The notes beneath the pieces are model-generated. The model had not been told where the DNA came from and searched no databases. It saw only the letters and a program-made list of their open reading frames with translations. A stretch of DNA of 64,000 nt, from the NCBI GenBank assembly GCA_021307315.1, contig JAJSPD010000056.1, positions 62,001 to 126,000 of the forward strand, given 5' to 3'. This DNA is from Bisporella sp. PMI_857. Its lineage: Eukaryota > Ascomycota > Leotiomycetes > Helotiales > Helotiaceae. The position numbers were made by a program, and so were the translations under genes. Positions 20,989 to 33,698 of the stretch are shown here, one piece after another (the stretch's first letter is position 1; every line of letters begins with the position of its first letter).

Positions 20989-23900
20989 ATGGCAGAGAGT
21001 TCAGCGAGGCAAAACGTAGCTTCGCTCTATCGAAACTGCATCTCCGGGTTCAACGATATCCGACAATTGATAGAAGTTGACGCTCCTGGAAGCCTCCCAA
21101 GTGCTGAGAATAATGACCTAAATAATGTTAGTGAAAAGCTACAGGATTGGTATGAGGACATCTTGTCAATCAGGCAAGGCGAAGAACTGGATAACATTCT
21201 TGAGAGATCAACACATTACATCGGAAAAGTAGGCCATTTGTTGGACCGTATTCATGACGTTTTAAAGCGCAGTAAGTCTAGGCCCTGCATTATTAACTCG
21301 TCAGTCCTTAAGATCCCCTAGTTTTTCATTTGCTTTCCTCTCCACAAGGCAGCACCAAGAATGAAAGATTTTCTGAGTTGGAATCTTTGATGACCCACCT
21401 GTGGAAACACTACCATAACCTTGTTGACGGCGACAATATTGCGATTCTCAAGGCCACGCCTGAATTTATGCGAGAAATATCCCCCCGCCATTTTGACAGA
21501 ACACTGTCCAGTAGTCATGTGGAAATAGTGCCACAAACTCTATCTCAGACTGGGCGAGCTGCAACAGACTTTCAGAGCCATCCGATGCCCAGGACGGATC
21601 CTAGCTTGAGTTTGCAGCGCTGTAGCACCTTGGGAGCAACACCTGAATATTTCCGCAGAAATAGCTCCTCTGCCATATATCAGCATCCGAAGTCAAGGAA
21701 TCTAGTCGCCTCTGCCGCCGAACCTAACTCAACTCCTCGATCCTCAAGTCTTCCTCAAGAATTTATTCAACCACCATGCGAGGCGGCAAGAGATAAACTC
21801 GTCAAGGTTGGAGCACCCACTGCCTATAGTGACCGTGGGGATGGGCCTCCGACTATCTTTCCAGCTGAAGAGGTAAAGAAGGTTTTACTGGAGAACAATA
21901 CCGTCGAAAAGGTTTTTCATTGCGGTTGTCCAAGATGCTACAACCATTCGAAGGCTCGAAGTGAGTCTCGACAATTCGACCGAATCAGCTTGACTGGGAA
22001 ATATGCGACCACTTTCGCTTTGCTAATATGTCTTTACAGGTCGGGCTTGATCAGTCATTTTCAAGAACGGGATAGATGCCTCACGGATGGGCCACTAGAG
22101 CCAGATAACTTAAAGTTTATCACTGACCTACAAGTCCCAAACCCAGACAGCAGTCACATCGCCATAGATGAGATCGTACGAGACCAATACATGTTCCATC
22201 TCAAACAGTTTGAGGTTCAGCATCACTCCGTGAAGCTAGGCTCTAAAGAAGCTCTTCCTATAACGGAGCTTCGAGAAGAAGGAAAGGGGGCCTATGGCAC
22301 GGTGTACAGCTTCATGTTTCTACCAGGATATGCTGGCAAAAGTTATGAGGTATTTGAGGTAAGAAACTCAACTCAGCCACCTTAGATATGCTGGTGACTG
22401 ATATCTGGAAACACTTCAGCCTCAAAAGTTTGCCCGTAAAGTTTTTATGAAGTCACATGTCACTTCAGGGATTGATGAGTTTAACAACCTCCTCCGAATA
22501 TACCGAAAAGGCACTTCTCAGAGCACCGAAAGATGGGCCAAATGGCGAAACCATATCATGGAAGCCCTAGCTGGCTATGAACATGGTAACATTTATTTCA
22601 TCATATTCCCCTTTGCAGAAAGTACTCTAGCAAGGTATCTTCATGGTGAAGCCGGCCACGCGAAACTCACTGCAAGATATATGTGGAGACAAATGGAAGG
22701 TGTTGCGGGTGGCCTCGCTTTCTTGCACGAATCTTATCTATCACCAACAGGAAATGATATTGTATCTCCGAGTATTGCATTCCATTTCGATCTCAAGCCA
22801 GAGAATATTTTGATTCGAAACGGTGTGGTGATGATTTCCGACTTTGGCCAATCAAAATTCCGGAAAGCTTCCTTAGAAGACTCGAGCTCCGGCGTCGATC
22901 ATGATCGTGTGTTCTTTAATTATGGGCCACCAGAACATAACTTCTCAACATATGATAAGGATAAGAAGAAGAAGAGTAACTACAACTTTGATATATGGTC
23001 CCTCGGCGCGATTTTCTCTGAGCTCATAACCTTTCACGTAAACCAACCTGCTGGCCGCCAAGGGTTTCTAGACTACAGAAACGCTCGGCGACAAGACGAC
23101 AGAGAGGCTGAAAATGGAATACGGACCACATTCTTTCTAGATGAGTATACTATCAAACCGGCCGTAATGGAGCAACATGAGAATCTTCGCGCTCAAATTG
23201 AAAATAGAAATGAACAGGGATATATGGGGAACAGGGATGCCTGGCTTGAAAATTTCGCCACAGACGAATTCTTTGACTTGGTCACCAGCATGTTGTCTGT
23301 CATAACAGAAACTAAGCAGAGACCGAGGGCATTGAAAGTTCAAGAAATATTGGGGTTGTTGTGCCAGAAGGCTGAAATGGCAGCGGATCGCCTACCTCCC
23401 GGAAACCTCACTCTCCAGGAACGATCGGATATTTGGCAGCAGGCTAAGGGTGGTCTTCTTTGGAACGAACTTCCCAAATCATCGACTCAGATGTAAGTTG
23501 CCAAACCCCATGCTATTCCATCTACCAGTCAGAAATGTCAGAATGCCAATTTGATTGCGTACTGATACTTTCACAATACCAGACTGTGCTACTATGTCAC
23601 TCAGGGTGCTCCCACTCCAACCAGATGCGTCATCTTAATGCAGCAGCTGGTCAACCGCCAAATGCAGATGCTTTTGCTTTGGCACCATGGAAGGCTCCAA
23701 TTCACACACAGGCAACAAGAGCTTAGCGGTGAGCTACATACATTCATCATTTTTACAGGGGCTACTGTTTGGACTTTTCCCTGATAAGACTTCTCTATAG
23801 TCAGGCACACTTCCGTGTCTCGCCAAACTGGGGTCATCATCGATTATTTTGGACATCCACCAACCGCTACTACACCGGTTGACATGGTGGCAGAAACACC

Positions 23901-24775
23901 GGAAGAAACAGACAAGTTTCAATTAGGCGAAGAGCAATCAGCTACTTGCTACAAAATAGTACCTGTAACCAGTTCTTTGGTAAATTGCGCTGCGTTACTG
24001 TTCGTGAATGCCGAAGGTATCTATTCAGCTCCCAGAATTTCAAGCCAGAGTGGGCAGTGCCCTTGCCTAACGTTACCCGTAGATGCCTTTTCCTTCCAAG
24101 CAGCTTTGACCGGACAATACGTCGTTTCAAAGTATGTGTTCGCATCCAACTTCAAGTTGGGGGGTTTTCTGACAACTCAAATCAGCTTTTCAGTGATTCT
24201 TCAAGGCGGCAAAATCATCCCAACCAGCAGGCTAATGAAGAGACCGAAACCGAAAATCATCGATGAGCAAGCACTTCTCCAGATCTGGTCTGATATTAAT
24301 CTTAACCCCTTTCTACAGAGAGAGAGCTCGATTAGTTCTGCAGGAAGAAGTCAACCAAAATTTGATCGAGTGCCGGTCATCCACGTCGCCATCATAACTC
24401 GACCTTTTCTCTACCTGTTCAAAGCCGAGCATTCCAAGATCAATATCCCAGCAGAAGGAAACCCTGTACGAGCACAAAATCCAATCACATTAAAATGCAA
24501 ATCGACTCTGTCCCTCGACGAGATTGACCTTCGGCCAGAACATGGCGCAATTATGGTCAATATACCAGAACCCGACAAGTACACCAAATGTGAAGAGGCA
24601 AGTTTCACAGCTTCCCGCGATCAAGGTTTGTGCAGGTTCATATTCTATACTCTGAGTAATTTATTAATATGTCGCAGATATTACTTCATTTTGGGATATT
24701 CTAGATTCCTGTCAGAAACTTTGGGGACAGATGGAAATGCAGAAGCGGGAAAACCAAGTTCGCAGAAATCGCTAG
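20989..24775 (+). CDS. Large serine/threonine protein kinase-like protein
   Basis: Six exons (20989-21271, 21349-22358, 22420-23492, 23583-23728, 23801-24625, 24678-24775) join without a break into 1144 residues. The N-terminal 95 residues are helical. A cysteine-containing segment (HCGCPRC) and a linker precede the kinase domain. The glycine loop is GKGAYGTVY near residue 405, the lysine lies in FARKVF near 435, the catalytic loop is HFDLKPEN at about 553 and DFG is at about 572. Thus all core catalytic residues are present, with Phe instead of Arg in HRD. This architecture is found in expanded ascomycete kinase families linked to HET/NLR-like repertoires; the substrate is unknown. About 350 residues follow the kinase domain with no recognised domain. 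The C-terminal exons rest on splice logic only, so the end is less sure than the core. Confidence 0.85.
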
Positions 24776-25007
24776 CGCATATATATCTAGTTTTTAATGT
24801 ACAACTATCCCTCTATCTATTTTGCCACGTATTCAAACTTTCAGTGCCCTCTAAACTCTACATGTACGGTGCTCCAAATACCACCAATAGTTCGTAGAGG
24901 AGACGGTCACCGAAACGTGGAATTGCACCAACTGAACACTAAAAATATTCATACAGCATTATAAGTAAAGATATTACAAAATCTGACTCCCCTTGCATGG
25001 CTCCTGT

Positions 25008-26709
25008 TTATTCATACGTCCCCCTATTTACCCTCTCAAGAGATATCGACTCTTCGTCCCCCTGGTTTCCAGACCTCGAACCCTGCGTCGGACGTGACCT
25101 CAGCCAGCAAGCCCACCCGCCTCCAACAGTGAACACAAGCAGCACAAACGTTACAACTACATAGATCCAAACATTTGACGCAACTTTCAGCTGATTTCCA
25201 TTGGTCTGGGTCGTTTCAAATCCAAAGAAATTGCTCCCGAAAAAAGTGGCGACAAACGTTGCAGGTAGGAAAATTGTCGTTATCAAAGCAATTATCATCA
25301 TTGACTTGGTGTCTTGCGCCGAGCTCAGTGAAATTTTCTCTAGTTTCCTGTTCTGCATGACTCCTTGAAGTGTGGTATCACGTAGAGACTGCACAATTCT
25401 GTTGTTGCTTTCGACGTCCCTGAAGTTGAGGATGGTGCGCACCAAGGAACTGATGCCGGCTGCTCTTTCTAGGATCGAGTCTATCCGTGACTTATGAGTT
25501 CGATGCTGGAAGAGAAACTGCTCGATACCAGAGTCAAACTCTTCAAAGATTACTATCTCGCTATCAGAGATGGTACCCCATGCATCTCGGAGACGTCTAG
25601 CGAAGTCTTGGAATGCTAAAGCGAGTTCAGTGTTCATGTGTAGAACATGGGAAAGGCGCCGCAATTTGTCAGTCAATATCTGGAGCTTACGTATATCAGA
25701 AAAATCGGCATCGATATCACCGTCATGGGATGGCCCGCGAATATTTGTATAAAATCCCCTGTCGACGATCTTGGAAAATACGTCTTCTAAGTAGTTGATG
25801 TAGAAGCGCCAATTGCTGGAAGCTTTCATGAGTATAGCGACATGGAGCCGAAAAAGGTATGCCGAATCTCTACTCGTGGTACATGGGAACATGGTTTCCA
25901 GGAGGCTCTTCATCGATCCAGATGGCTGCATAAATATCCAGTCGCCTTTTTCAGAAGTGGGGTCCCACTTCTGGTATACGCCAGTCTCGCGGAGAGAATA
26001 AGGGTCTCCCAATTTCCTTCCATGTTTTTCAACATATTTGATGCTGTAGCCAAGTTCGTACCCTCGCTTTAACGCAATGGCGTCTCCGCCAATTGCTAGC
26101 AGTGGCGGAGAAATGCGGGTAAACTGGGCCGCAAAGCTCTCCTCAACTGGCGCTATCTTCTCCCCGGACATATGCAGAATGTCCAGGAATGAAGGATGAA
26201 TTCTGAGATATGTAAAGAGCTTCAAGCAATGGTCTTCAGATATCAGAAGTCGACTCCATGAAAATGCTTGGGTTATATAGCTGTCCTTAGCGTCAGGCGT
26301 CGCCCGTGTAGAGGTTAGGCGGAAAGATAAACTTGCGACAGTTAGAGCAAAACTTACAAAACCTTGAGATCCTTTCTAGGCGATATTCTAGCCAACTCTA
26401 GACCTAGTCGCTCTGCGCTGGTAAAGTACTCTTGTTTGACTACATGCGCGCCTGCCGTTGTATTATGAGCAAATGATGCGATTATTAGTTGCAAATAAAC
26501 GGTGGTGCCTTACCCGGCGTTGATCGATCAAGGCTCAGAAGTTGAGGTTTACTCTCGGAATCCGACACAAAAAGTCTATTTGCATCAGATGTTAACCTTT
26601 CTTTCAACTCGGCGACGTCGAGGTGCAGTTGTTCATTTTTGAGGTGGGCGGGATACTCCTTCCAGTTGTCGAAATTGGAGGCCGCGAAACTTGTGGGAGC
26701 TTCCGACAT
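25008..26709 (-). CDS. CorA-like divalent-cation transporter family protein
   Basis: Three exons on the minus strand (26709-26514, 26451-26363, 26285-25008) give 520 residues in frame. The second intron uses an unusual GTTTTG donor. The N-terminal part is soluble and helical. Near the C-terminus are two membrane segments (MMIIALITTIFLPATFVATF at about 424, and VWIYVVVTFVLLVFTVGG at about 470), the CorA pattern. The family signature between them, Gly-Met-Asn, reads GSN here (FFGSNFF). CorA proteins form pentameric Mg2+ channels in the plasma or inner mitochondrial membrane. Changes in GMN usually alter or remove Mg2+ transport, so the role is open. It is convergent with the kinase gene and separated by only 232 bases. 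Confidence 0.85.
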
Positions 26710-28376
26710 GCTTATTCTACAGATTCGGTAACTCTTCAGAATAATTTCGCGGTGAAAAGTGGGATCTGTGGTGGAACAAGATACTTAGGGGACCTTATTC
26801 AGTATCTGCGTAGCCCTTCCAGCTCAAACCTAGGCTGATTTTAAAACACAGGGTCACTTAGGCATAGTATCAGATTGTTGTAGCAAAGGCAAGGAATGAT
26901 TTTCTAAGGAGGCAGGTGAAACATAAAAATTCTGCCCTCGGCGCGCCTCCTGCGCATCTAAGCCCCTGCATTCCGTTTACATAATGCATCATGTGTGCGG
27001 AAGCATACAGCCCCCTACGGCACCTCCCTTGATCATCCTCCACTGATCGAATACAGCAATCTATTTAGTTCCGTAGTATGCCACCCTGAAACGCCTTTGG
27101 ATTTCGGTTTTTTGGTCCTGCTCGCGTCGGAAAATCAATGGGTCAGCGCAAAATCACTGGTAGCCCGGCTATCCTCTCTCATTGGATCTTTGTTCCCAAG
27201 CAAACTACGGATTGGCTTTGAGAACTGGCTTACATCAGTCAAATATTTTGGGACTGTGACCTTCCATTTTTCGCCTTCGTCAGGTTCCTAGAATCACTCA
27301 TCAGCAATGCCAGTGGCCGCAGAAATGGAGGGTCATCGTGGATCGTTACCTCATAAGTGCATTTCACTCCGGGGTATACGGTCTCAGGGAAAAACTCTTT
27401 GAGGCAGTCTTCGATCAGCTTAGGATTGCCAGTGTATCTCACATGAATCAAGTCAGTAACCATTTTGCTGACCATCTGAGTGCGTAGCGAGGGTCGGCTT
27501 TGCGCGGTAAAACAAGGAGCCTGGGGCTGTGAATTTGCTGCAGAGAAGAGCGGCGAGGCCTTGAGAGCCTCCTTTTCTGCCTCTTGTCTTTTTTTGCGAA
27601 ATGTTTAAGTTACCACCCTAGTATAACTATATTTGTATGTGCAGCTGAGACATTATATATGCTTTTGTCGCCAGTCTGCAGCTGGTTCTCGCCATAATTG
27701 GCCGGAATCATTCTAGAGCGATCCTGAAAGTGCAAAAGTGAGGCGAACTAGCGGAAATAGCCTCGCTGAAAAAAAACCCCCTTCTCAGTTGTCTCTGCAG
27801 CCACTTCGCAGCGATTGGCCATGATTCCTCCATTGAGAATTACTTGCAGGTGTCAGTGTGGATGAAAGATGGTCAATCTGGTTGGGGCTTTTTTTCATTT
27901 TGTATTTCCTTAGGCCTGTTATCATTGCCAATACTTCAATGCCCCACTGCGGTACGCTACACCCCATTATTAGCACTTGTCCCAATTCTTGCCTGCCTGT
28001 CTGGCTGCTAATCCCTTTGTAGTTCGTGCTTCGGCACAGGTTAACATCAGACCAAAATCGCAAAGGAAACAACCACGACCGTAATCAATTTTGTGGAAAC
28101 GAATCAATAATCAATTCTTAAATATTCTCTATATGATTCAGTAATGTTGCCCATTCCAATGGAGCAGCCGCCATGGCACTCACACACCAAACTTTTGCTT
28201 TTCTCTCCATCTCAACTGAGACCAACGCCCGCCTGTTTTAAGCCTCATCTGTTCACCGAGAACGCCATGCATCTTAATTCAACACATATGAAGAGCTTCC
28301 AATTCTCTCGTCCCTGATTCCCTGCTCTCCATATGCAAGGAGTTCTCTAAACTACATCACAAGTTTTGGAATCCCG
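26710..28376. other. Gene-free region between CorA-like and permease genes
   Basis: A minus-strand frame at 27239-27475 (HVRYTGNPKLIEDCLKEFF within) looks protein-like but has no recognisable family and no partner exon. The plus-strand frame at 26995-27291 is also unrecognised. The outer ends hold the divergent promoters of the two flanking genes. Confidence 0.4.
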
Positions 28377-30908
28377 ATGGAAGTTAACCACCAAGATGCT
28401 GCTCCAGCAGGCGATCGTCCGGCCAACATCAGATATCCTGAGGTGCAGGTGGCCGAGCTTCCCGAGCATTCAGGGTACCTTGATACCTGGGACATTGCAT
28501 GTCTTATCATCAACAAGATGATTGGTACTGGAATCTTTATGTCAGTATAATTCACCCCAAGATCGCTTTATGAGAGCTGAAGAACTCGGATTTGAGGCTC
28601 TTGAAATGGCCGTGGAAAGTATATGCTGATTGGTTGAGTAGTACCCCTGCTTCGGTTGTTGTTCTAGTGGGCAGCAAATATGGGGCTCTCCTTTTGTGGT
28701 CATTTGGATCTCTCTACTCTTTCATCAGGTAAGCATTAATCCCTGAGCCAAGTATCGTACTTTTGTTCATTAATTGGCCTGTGCAGTATCCTCGTCTATC
28801 TCGAGTACGGTCTTGCCTGGCCTTTTACAGGCGGAGAGTTCACTTATGTGTGTCCCAGTCTCATCTTCAAGGATGTAGCTGATGTATCTCTCTGCAGATC
28901 AAGAAAATATTTCCCCGACCAGCGTTGATAACTGCCACTTCGTTTGCATGGTTCTTCGTGTCATTTTCAACGTCAACCGGAAATGCACTGAACTTCGCCA
29001 AATACATTTCACTAGCAGGTGCAAATTTCATGGTGGAAGATGCGAAGCCAAGAGTCATCGAGGCCTGGCAACTAAAATTCATTGCGTGCTGGGTTGTAGT
29101 GGCTATCTGTCTTCTTCATTACCGTCTCATTGATATTGGAGTATGGAGTAACTTCGCCTTGGCTGGGTATAAAGTCCTTCTCGTTACAATATTGGTCATT
29201 TCAACTTGGGCGGGGTTGGCTCACGAGCATCAGAACGGGAATATAAGAGGAGCTCATGACTGGAGACATTTTAATGTTAAAACGAACCACGTAAAACAGG
29301 CCAAAGGAGGTACGGCCGCTGATTCTCCAGTTAATACGGCTTTGGCAATGTTTCTTGTGTTGTATAGCTATCAAGGCTGGGAAAACGCAAGTAAGTCTGA
29401 TTGAGCTTTTCCAGTCCCCTTTTTGCTAAGGAATCAGCTAACCTCTGCGCAATTGTAATCAGACTATATCACGGCAGATATTGAAGGAAATGTTAGAGAA
29501 AAAAGGAGAAAATTGAAAAAGGGGGCACTATGGGCTGTTGGAACGGTCAGCTTGCTGTATATTACATTCAATCTCTTTTTTGTAAGAGACTCTTCTATAG
29601 CTTCGTTCTTTCAAATGGCGCTTTGCTTACATGAACAGTTTTTCCTCCTGACCAATGACGACATCCAAGAAAGTTTTGACAAGGGCTACTCTGTGGCATA
29701 CGATATGGCACTTCATGTAAGTATTGCCCCAACCAGCACCTTTCCTCCCACACTCATATTATATACAGTCATTCAGCAGTAAGGATCCGAACAGCTGGAC
29801 AGACAGTTACAGAACTACGACCCGCAAGGGCATATTTGCGGCAATTGCAATTTCTGCTTTCGGCAATCTCGTTGGTGTCATTTTTACAAACGGCCGAGGT
29901 GAGAGAATCCCATGACTCCTTACAGATCCACTTCCAGGTCGTCTGCTAAGCTCATGACGTAACATAGTCAAGAGGGAAATTGCAAATGACAGTTTAATCC
30001 CAGGTAGCAACTACTTTTCTGCGTCGTCGACTTATGGCCGCCTACGAGACAGTGCTGGGACACCCACGGGTGGCTTGGTACTGCATGGACTTGCAACATG
30101 CATTACCATCACCGCCACACCGCTGTATGGAGATGGATCGACAGAAGGTCTTAGCTTCATCATGAATTCCTTTACATATGGCCATTCTATGTTAGGAAGT
30201 AAGTCATCTAGTCGCGCTAGGACTGCCCAGCCTTATACTCCCATGCATTCCAGAATGTACTGACGTATTTGCAAATCAAGTTGCCTTAGGTATTGGACTA
30301 TTCTTCTTGAAAAACAGACTGGTAGAAAATAAAACAGATTTTGATGGCGACATAGATGAGAACGCTCAGCTTTCGGGTACACCGCCTCTGCCAAGATGGG
30401 AGTATAAAATTCTGAAAACCCGAGGACTGCGATGGTCCTGTGCCATATTTTTCATCTGTGTCAATGGCTTCCTGGTTATCCTACCGATGGTGCCTTCAAA
30501 CCTCGCAAGTGGCAAGCCAAGACGGATTCCTAACTGGGAATTACCTGCCGTGGTTCTTCCATTCTTCGTTGTTGGTGCGATCGCCGGCCTCACCATCACA
30601 ATTTTTGCAACGCATATGGAGTTTCGTACTGGACCTAACCAATTGGATATACCATACGCTGCAAGGAGATGGGTTATTCAATATCCACGAGTAAGAACTT
30701 ACTCTGATTCAGCATTGAATAATCGCTAACACATACCTCTTTCTAGTATGGTGATTTTTGTGCTAGATGGACAGTTCGAAGGATGGAGGGATCGATATGG
30801 GACGAGGCCAAAACCCGTCTGATGCTTGAGAGCGAAGCATCACATGCTCGACAGATTCGAAATCAAACGTGGCAAAGTTATGAAATGCACGCAATGAATC
30901 CTCCTTAA
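28377..30908 (+). CDS. Amino-acid permease (APC superfamily, LAT/methionine-permease-like)
   Basis: Ten exons (28377-28540, 28642-28728, 28787-28847, 28898-29390, 29463-29581, 29639-29716, 29769-29898, 29968-30198, 30290-30690, 30747-30908) form a 641-residue protein with every junction in frame. After about 45 soluble residues the first helix reads CLIINKMIGTGIFITPASVV, the APC signature with the substrate-binding GTGIF loop. EYGLAWPFTGGEFTY is the second conserved loop. Multiple further hydrophobic segments follow, as in 12-helix permeases. The closest known type by eye is the high-affinity methionine permease (Mup1-like), which works at the plasma membrane. The first intron donor (GTCAGT) was chosen because it alone restores the frame. 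Both ends fall inside well-formed exons, so I consider it intact. Confidence 0.9.
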
Positions 30909-33584
30909 AGTCAATTATTCCACTTGGTATTCGGCCAGCTAGAGGCCCCCGTGGTATCAGACAAAGAATCGTTCTGGGAATCCAACTTGGAATCATACTT
31001 ACTACCCCTATAACCTCGGCTACCATTTTACTTTAGGACCGCCATACTTGGAGTCCATGTTATATAATTTCACCTGTACTTTGAACCTCTTCTCCTTAGC
31101 TATGCTGTTTATTAGTTCTGAATTGTGATCTTCGGCCGTAATTTATTGTGTCACTGACGCGTTTCGTGACGCGTGGGAGGTTTGTGCCTTTCTCTCTAAT
31201 CCCTCTTTTATATCTTGGCGTTTAACAACTTTAATCAAGAATTTTCTTTAGGTAGAAGACACGGCTTTTATTTAAGATGATTTACCCTTTGTATTAATAC
31301 TTGTATTGTCGAACATTGACTTGGGTATATTTCTTTGCTAAATAAAGCATATAACAAAGTTCCGCGTACTCTCCTGGAATCGCTGTGAGCAATTTTGCTT
31401 TTCAAATAGCCTCAACAGCTACTTAGAAAATCTCTACAAGATTTCTGGGGCTGTTTGCTGACAAGTTGTACGGTATTGCTTAACCTTGGATCTGGTAACC
31501 AGTTTTGGAATTTCCTTCGTTCGTCTTACGACTCAGGACAGCATATGACCTATACTAGTCAGCCACGTGATTGTTTATTTACAAGAACCCATATGAGGCT
31601 GAATGTCTAGGCTGCATATCAGGGCCGCCTTCACGTGTTTACAACCTCTTTCTTTCTTTAACTTTAGGTTCTAATACAATAATACCGACCCATAAATCGT
31701 GGTATTATACACCACGAAATATGATATTATTGATTTAAATATATACTACGACCCAATCAGTAATATCATATTGTACCGTAGTATATCCGTAGTATTACTA
31801 CGTGCTACAGAAAATAAAACCAAACTTGAATAAGATATAAAAACAACGAAACGCATTACACTATACTAATGCCAAGAGCCACTTTTCTTAATTGGAGATG
31901 CTTATACTTTTAAGCCAATTAAAGCTATCGAATGTGTTTGTTTACCATATCTACCAAGTGCGCATGATTTCGAATATCTATGTTCCTCTTGGGTTATAAA
32001 ATAAATGATCGGTATTAATGCATACATATAGTGAGTGAAGGAAATGTGCATTCCTTACGCCTACAGAAAGAGGTTAGCACCGCTTCGAAACGTGGTTGGT
32101 AAGTGTACCAATACACTTTCGATCTTAAAAGTCACTCGTGACTGACTCTATAGCACCAATCATCGTGCAAATTTTTTGAACCACTTTGGGCTAATTTCCC
32201 CATAGTTTTACAAGTGGTCTCAGTTATTCAATCACAGAGAGTCAGTATGAACTTTATCGAAACTTACTTCCGCTGATGCACTGTTAGGTAGCTTTTCCTA
32301 TGCCAAATTCATGGTAGATGATGCCAACGTAAAAATGCTGAAACAAATCAGATACCGCCTAGGTTGTATAGCATCACAAGTATGAAGCTCCTGTGGATAG
32401 GGAAAGAATGCCTTTATGCAGTAGACGACCTGTTTAAGGATTCGCAGGCCGACTGCTCTCGACCAACTAGTCTGGATTTAGCGTATGCGATTCAAGCCCG
32501 CAGAACCGCGTCTGTCAACTTTAAAGCGCTGCTGTCGTCATCTGAGCCACAAACTCTCCAGGTGCCGCAATGCTATCTTTATAATTATTCAATACTTGAT
32601 ATTCTTCCATTTGGTATTTTGCAATAATTCCTCGCTCCTGTTAATTGATATTAGCTATTTTAGTATTTGTATTCGGGTTAGAGGGAATAAACTTGTTTGT
32701 GTGGGTTAATGATGTAAATTAGTTCTTGAAGTTTAAATTATGTTTTTCTATTCAGCCGTGGTATTTGCCAAGATCCCCTCCGTCACGCAACAGTAAGGAG
32801 AGCGGGTCCCCGCCCGTTCTCCGAGTACCACATCCCGCTTGACATCAGCAAGGTCGGCTTACCTACAAAAGGCATTGCGCCAACTCCGCTGGATTTCCGG
32901 TGTGTTTAATAGTGTAGCATTTTCAGCGGCTTGATCACGGTGACTCGTTTTTGACAGGTAGCTGAATACAATACAGCGCCACCATTTTGTGGTTCGCACT
33001 ATCGAATGCCAATTTGCATGGCCGACGCGATTAATTAGTATCTCTTGGGTTTGATACTTTACGAAATACCACGGGATGCGAATGCGCTTTCATAGCTGTC
33101 GTTCCAAGTCATCGTTATCCTATTATATAAGCAGTGAAAATACACATGTCTCTTGGCATGTAACGGGGGCCATTCAATTTTGGACGCCTAGCCCTTGGCT
33201 ACTTGGCGAGATACGGAGTGGTAGCTTGTGAAAGTCCGGGGAAGAGAAATGAGGGGAAAGGTGACTTAGATAGGCAACTCGCCCATTCTCTTCCCCCCAC
33301 TAGTAAAGGCTTTGCCTTGGAATCAGCGTCCTAAGTGGCCCAAAACCTTTGCGGGTCCCTTGCATTGAAAGTAGCCATGATTTTACCATTTGAGCACGAG
33401 CCATGAAAAGACCTCAATCCTTGACATGTAATGATTATACGAGACTTAAATGGATATACCCTGGTAAAAACAACGCTTGGCTAATATCCACAATTCCCAC
33501 TGTTTGCCCTTTTCTGGGGGTGGGGGGTGTATAAATTACAACATGCGCGTCTTAAGCTGCCGAGCCTCTAACCCTCCATGCTCG
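30909..33584. other. Long gene-free region
   Basis: About 2.7 kb with only short unrecognised frames (for example 32364-32627). It contains the palindromic A/T-rich block at 31698-31803. A double ACGCGT motif (GACGCGT at about 31157 and 31169) resembles an MCB-like site but has no gene beside it. The distal end holds the MFS promoter. Confidence 0.45.
31698..31803. repeat. A/T-rich imperfect palindrome
   Basis: The left arm AATATGATATTATTGAT pairs with ATCAGTAATATCATATT about 25 bases later, with one mismatch. Outside these arms, CGTGGTATTATACACCACG on the left is loosely matched by CGTAGTATTACTACG on the right. It could be a small foldback element or simply a cruciform-prone spacer. Confidence 0.55.
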
Positions 33585-33590
33585 TATAAA
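33585..33590 (+). promoter_or_regulatory. TATA box of the MFS gene
   Basis: TATAAA lies 109 bases upstream of the ATG at 33699 and is followed by a pyrimidine-rich stretch (TTCATTCTTTTTCC), a normal arrangement for a filamentous-fungal core promoter. Confidence 0.6.
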
Positions 33591-33698
33591 AAGGGCTACT
33601 TATCATGCAGACCAGGAATTCATTCTTTTTCCATTGCCCCGTCGCAGTGACATCTTTGTTTTCGAAACATATGTTAGGGTAAGGCTAATCTAACGACC

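Noticed and set aside
26995..27475. Two opposed short frames that look protein-like
   Set aside because: No family could be named and neither has supporting splice structure.
31150..31180. Double GACGCGT motif
   Set aside because: It resembles a cell-cycle (MCB) site, but no gene lies near enough to make that meaningful.
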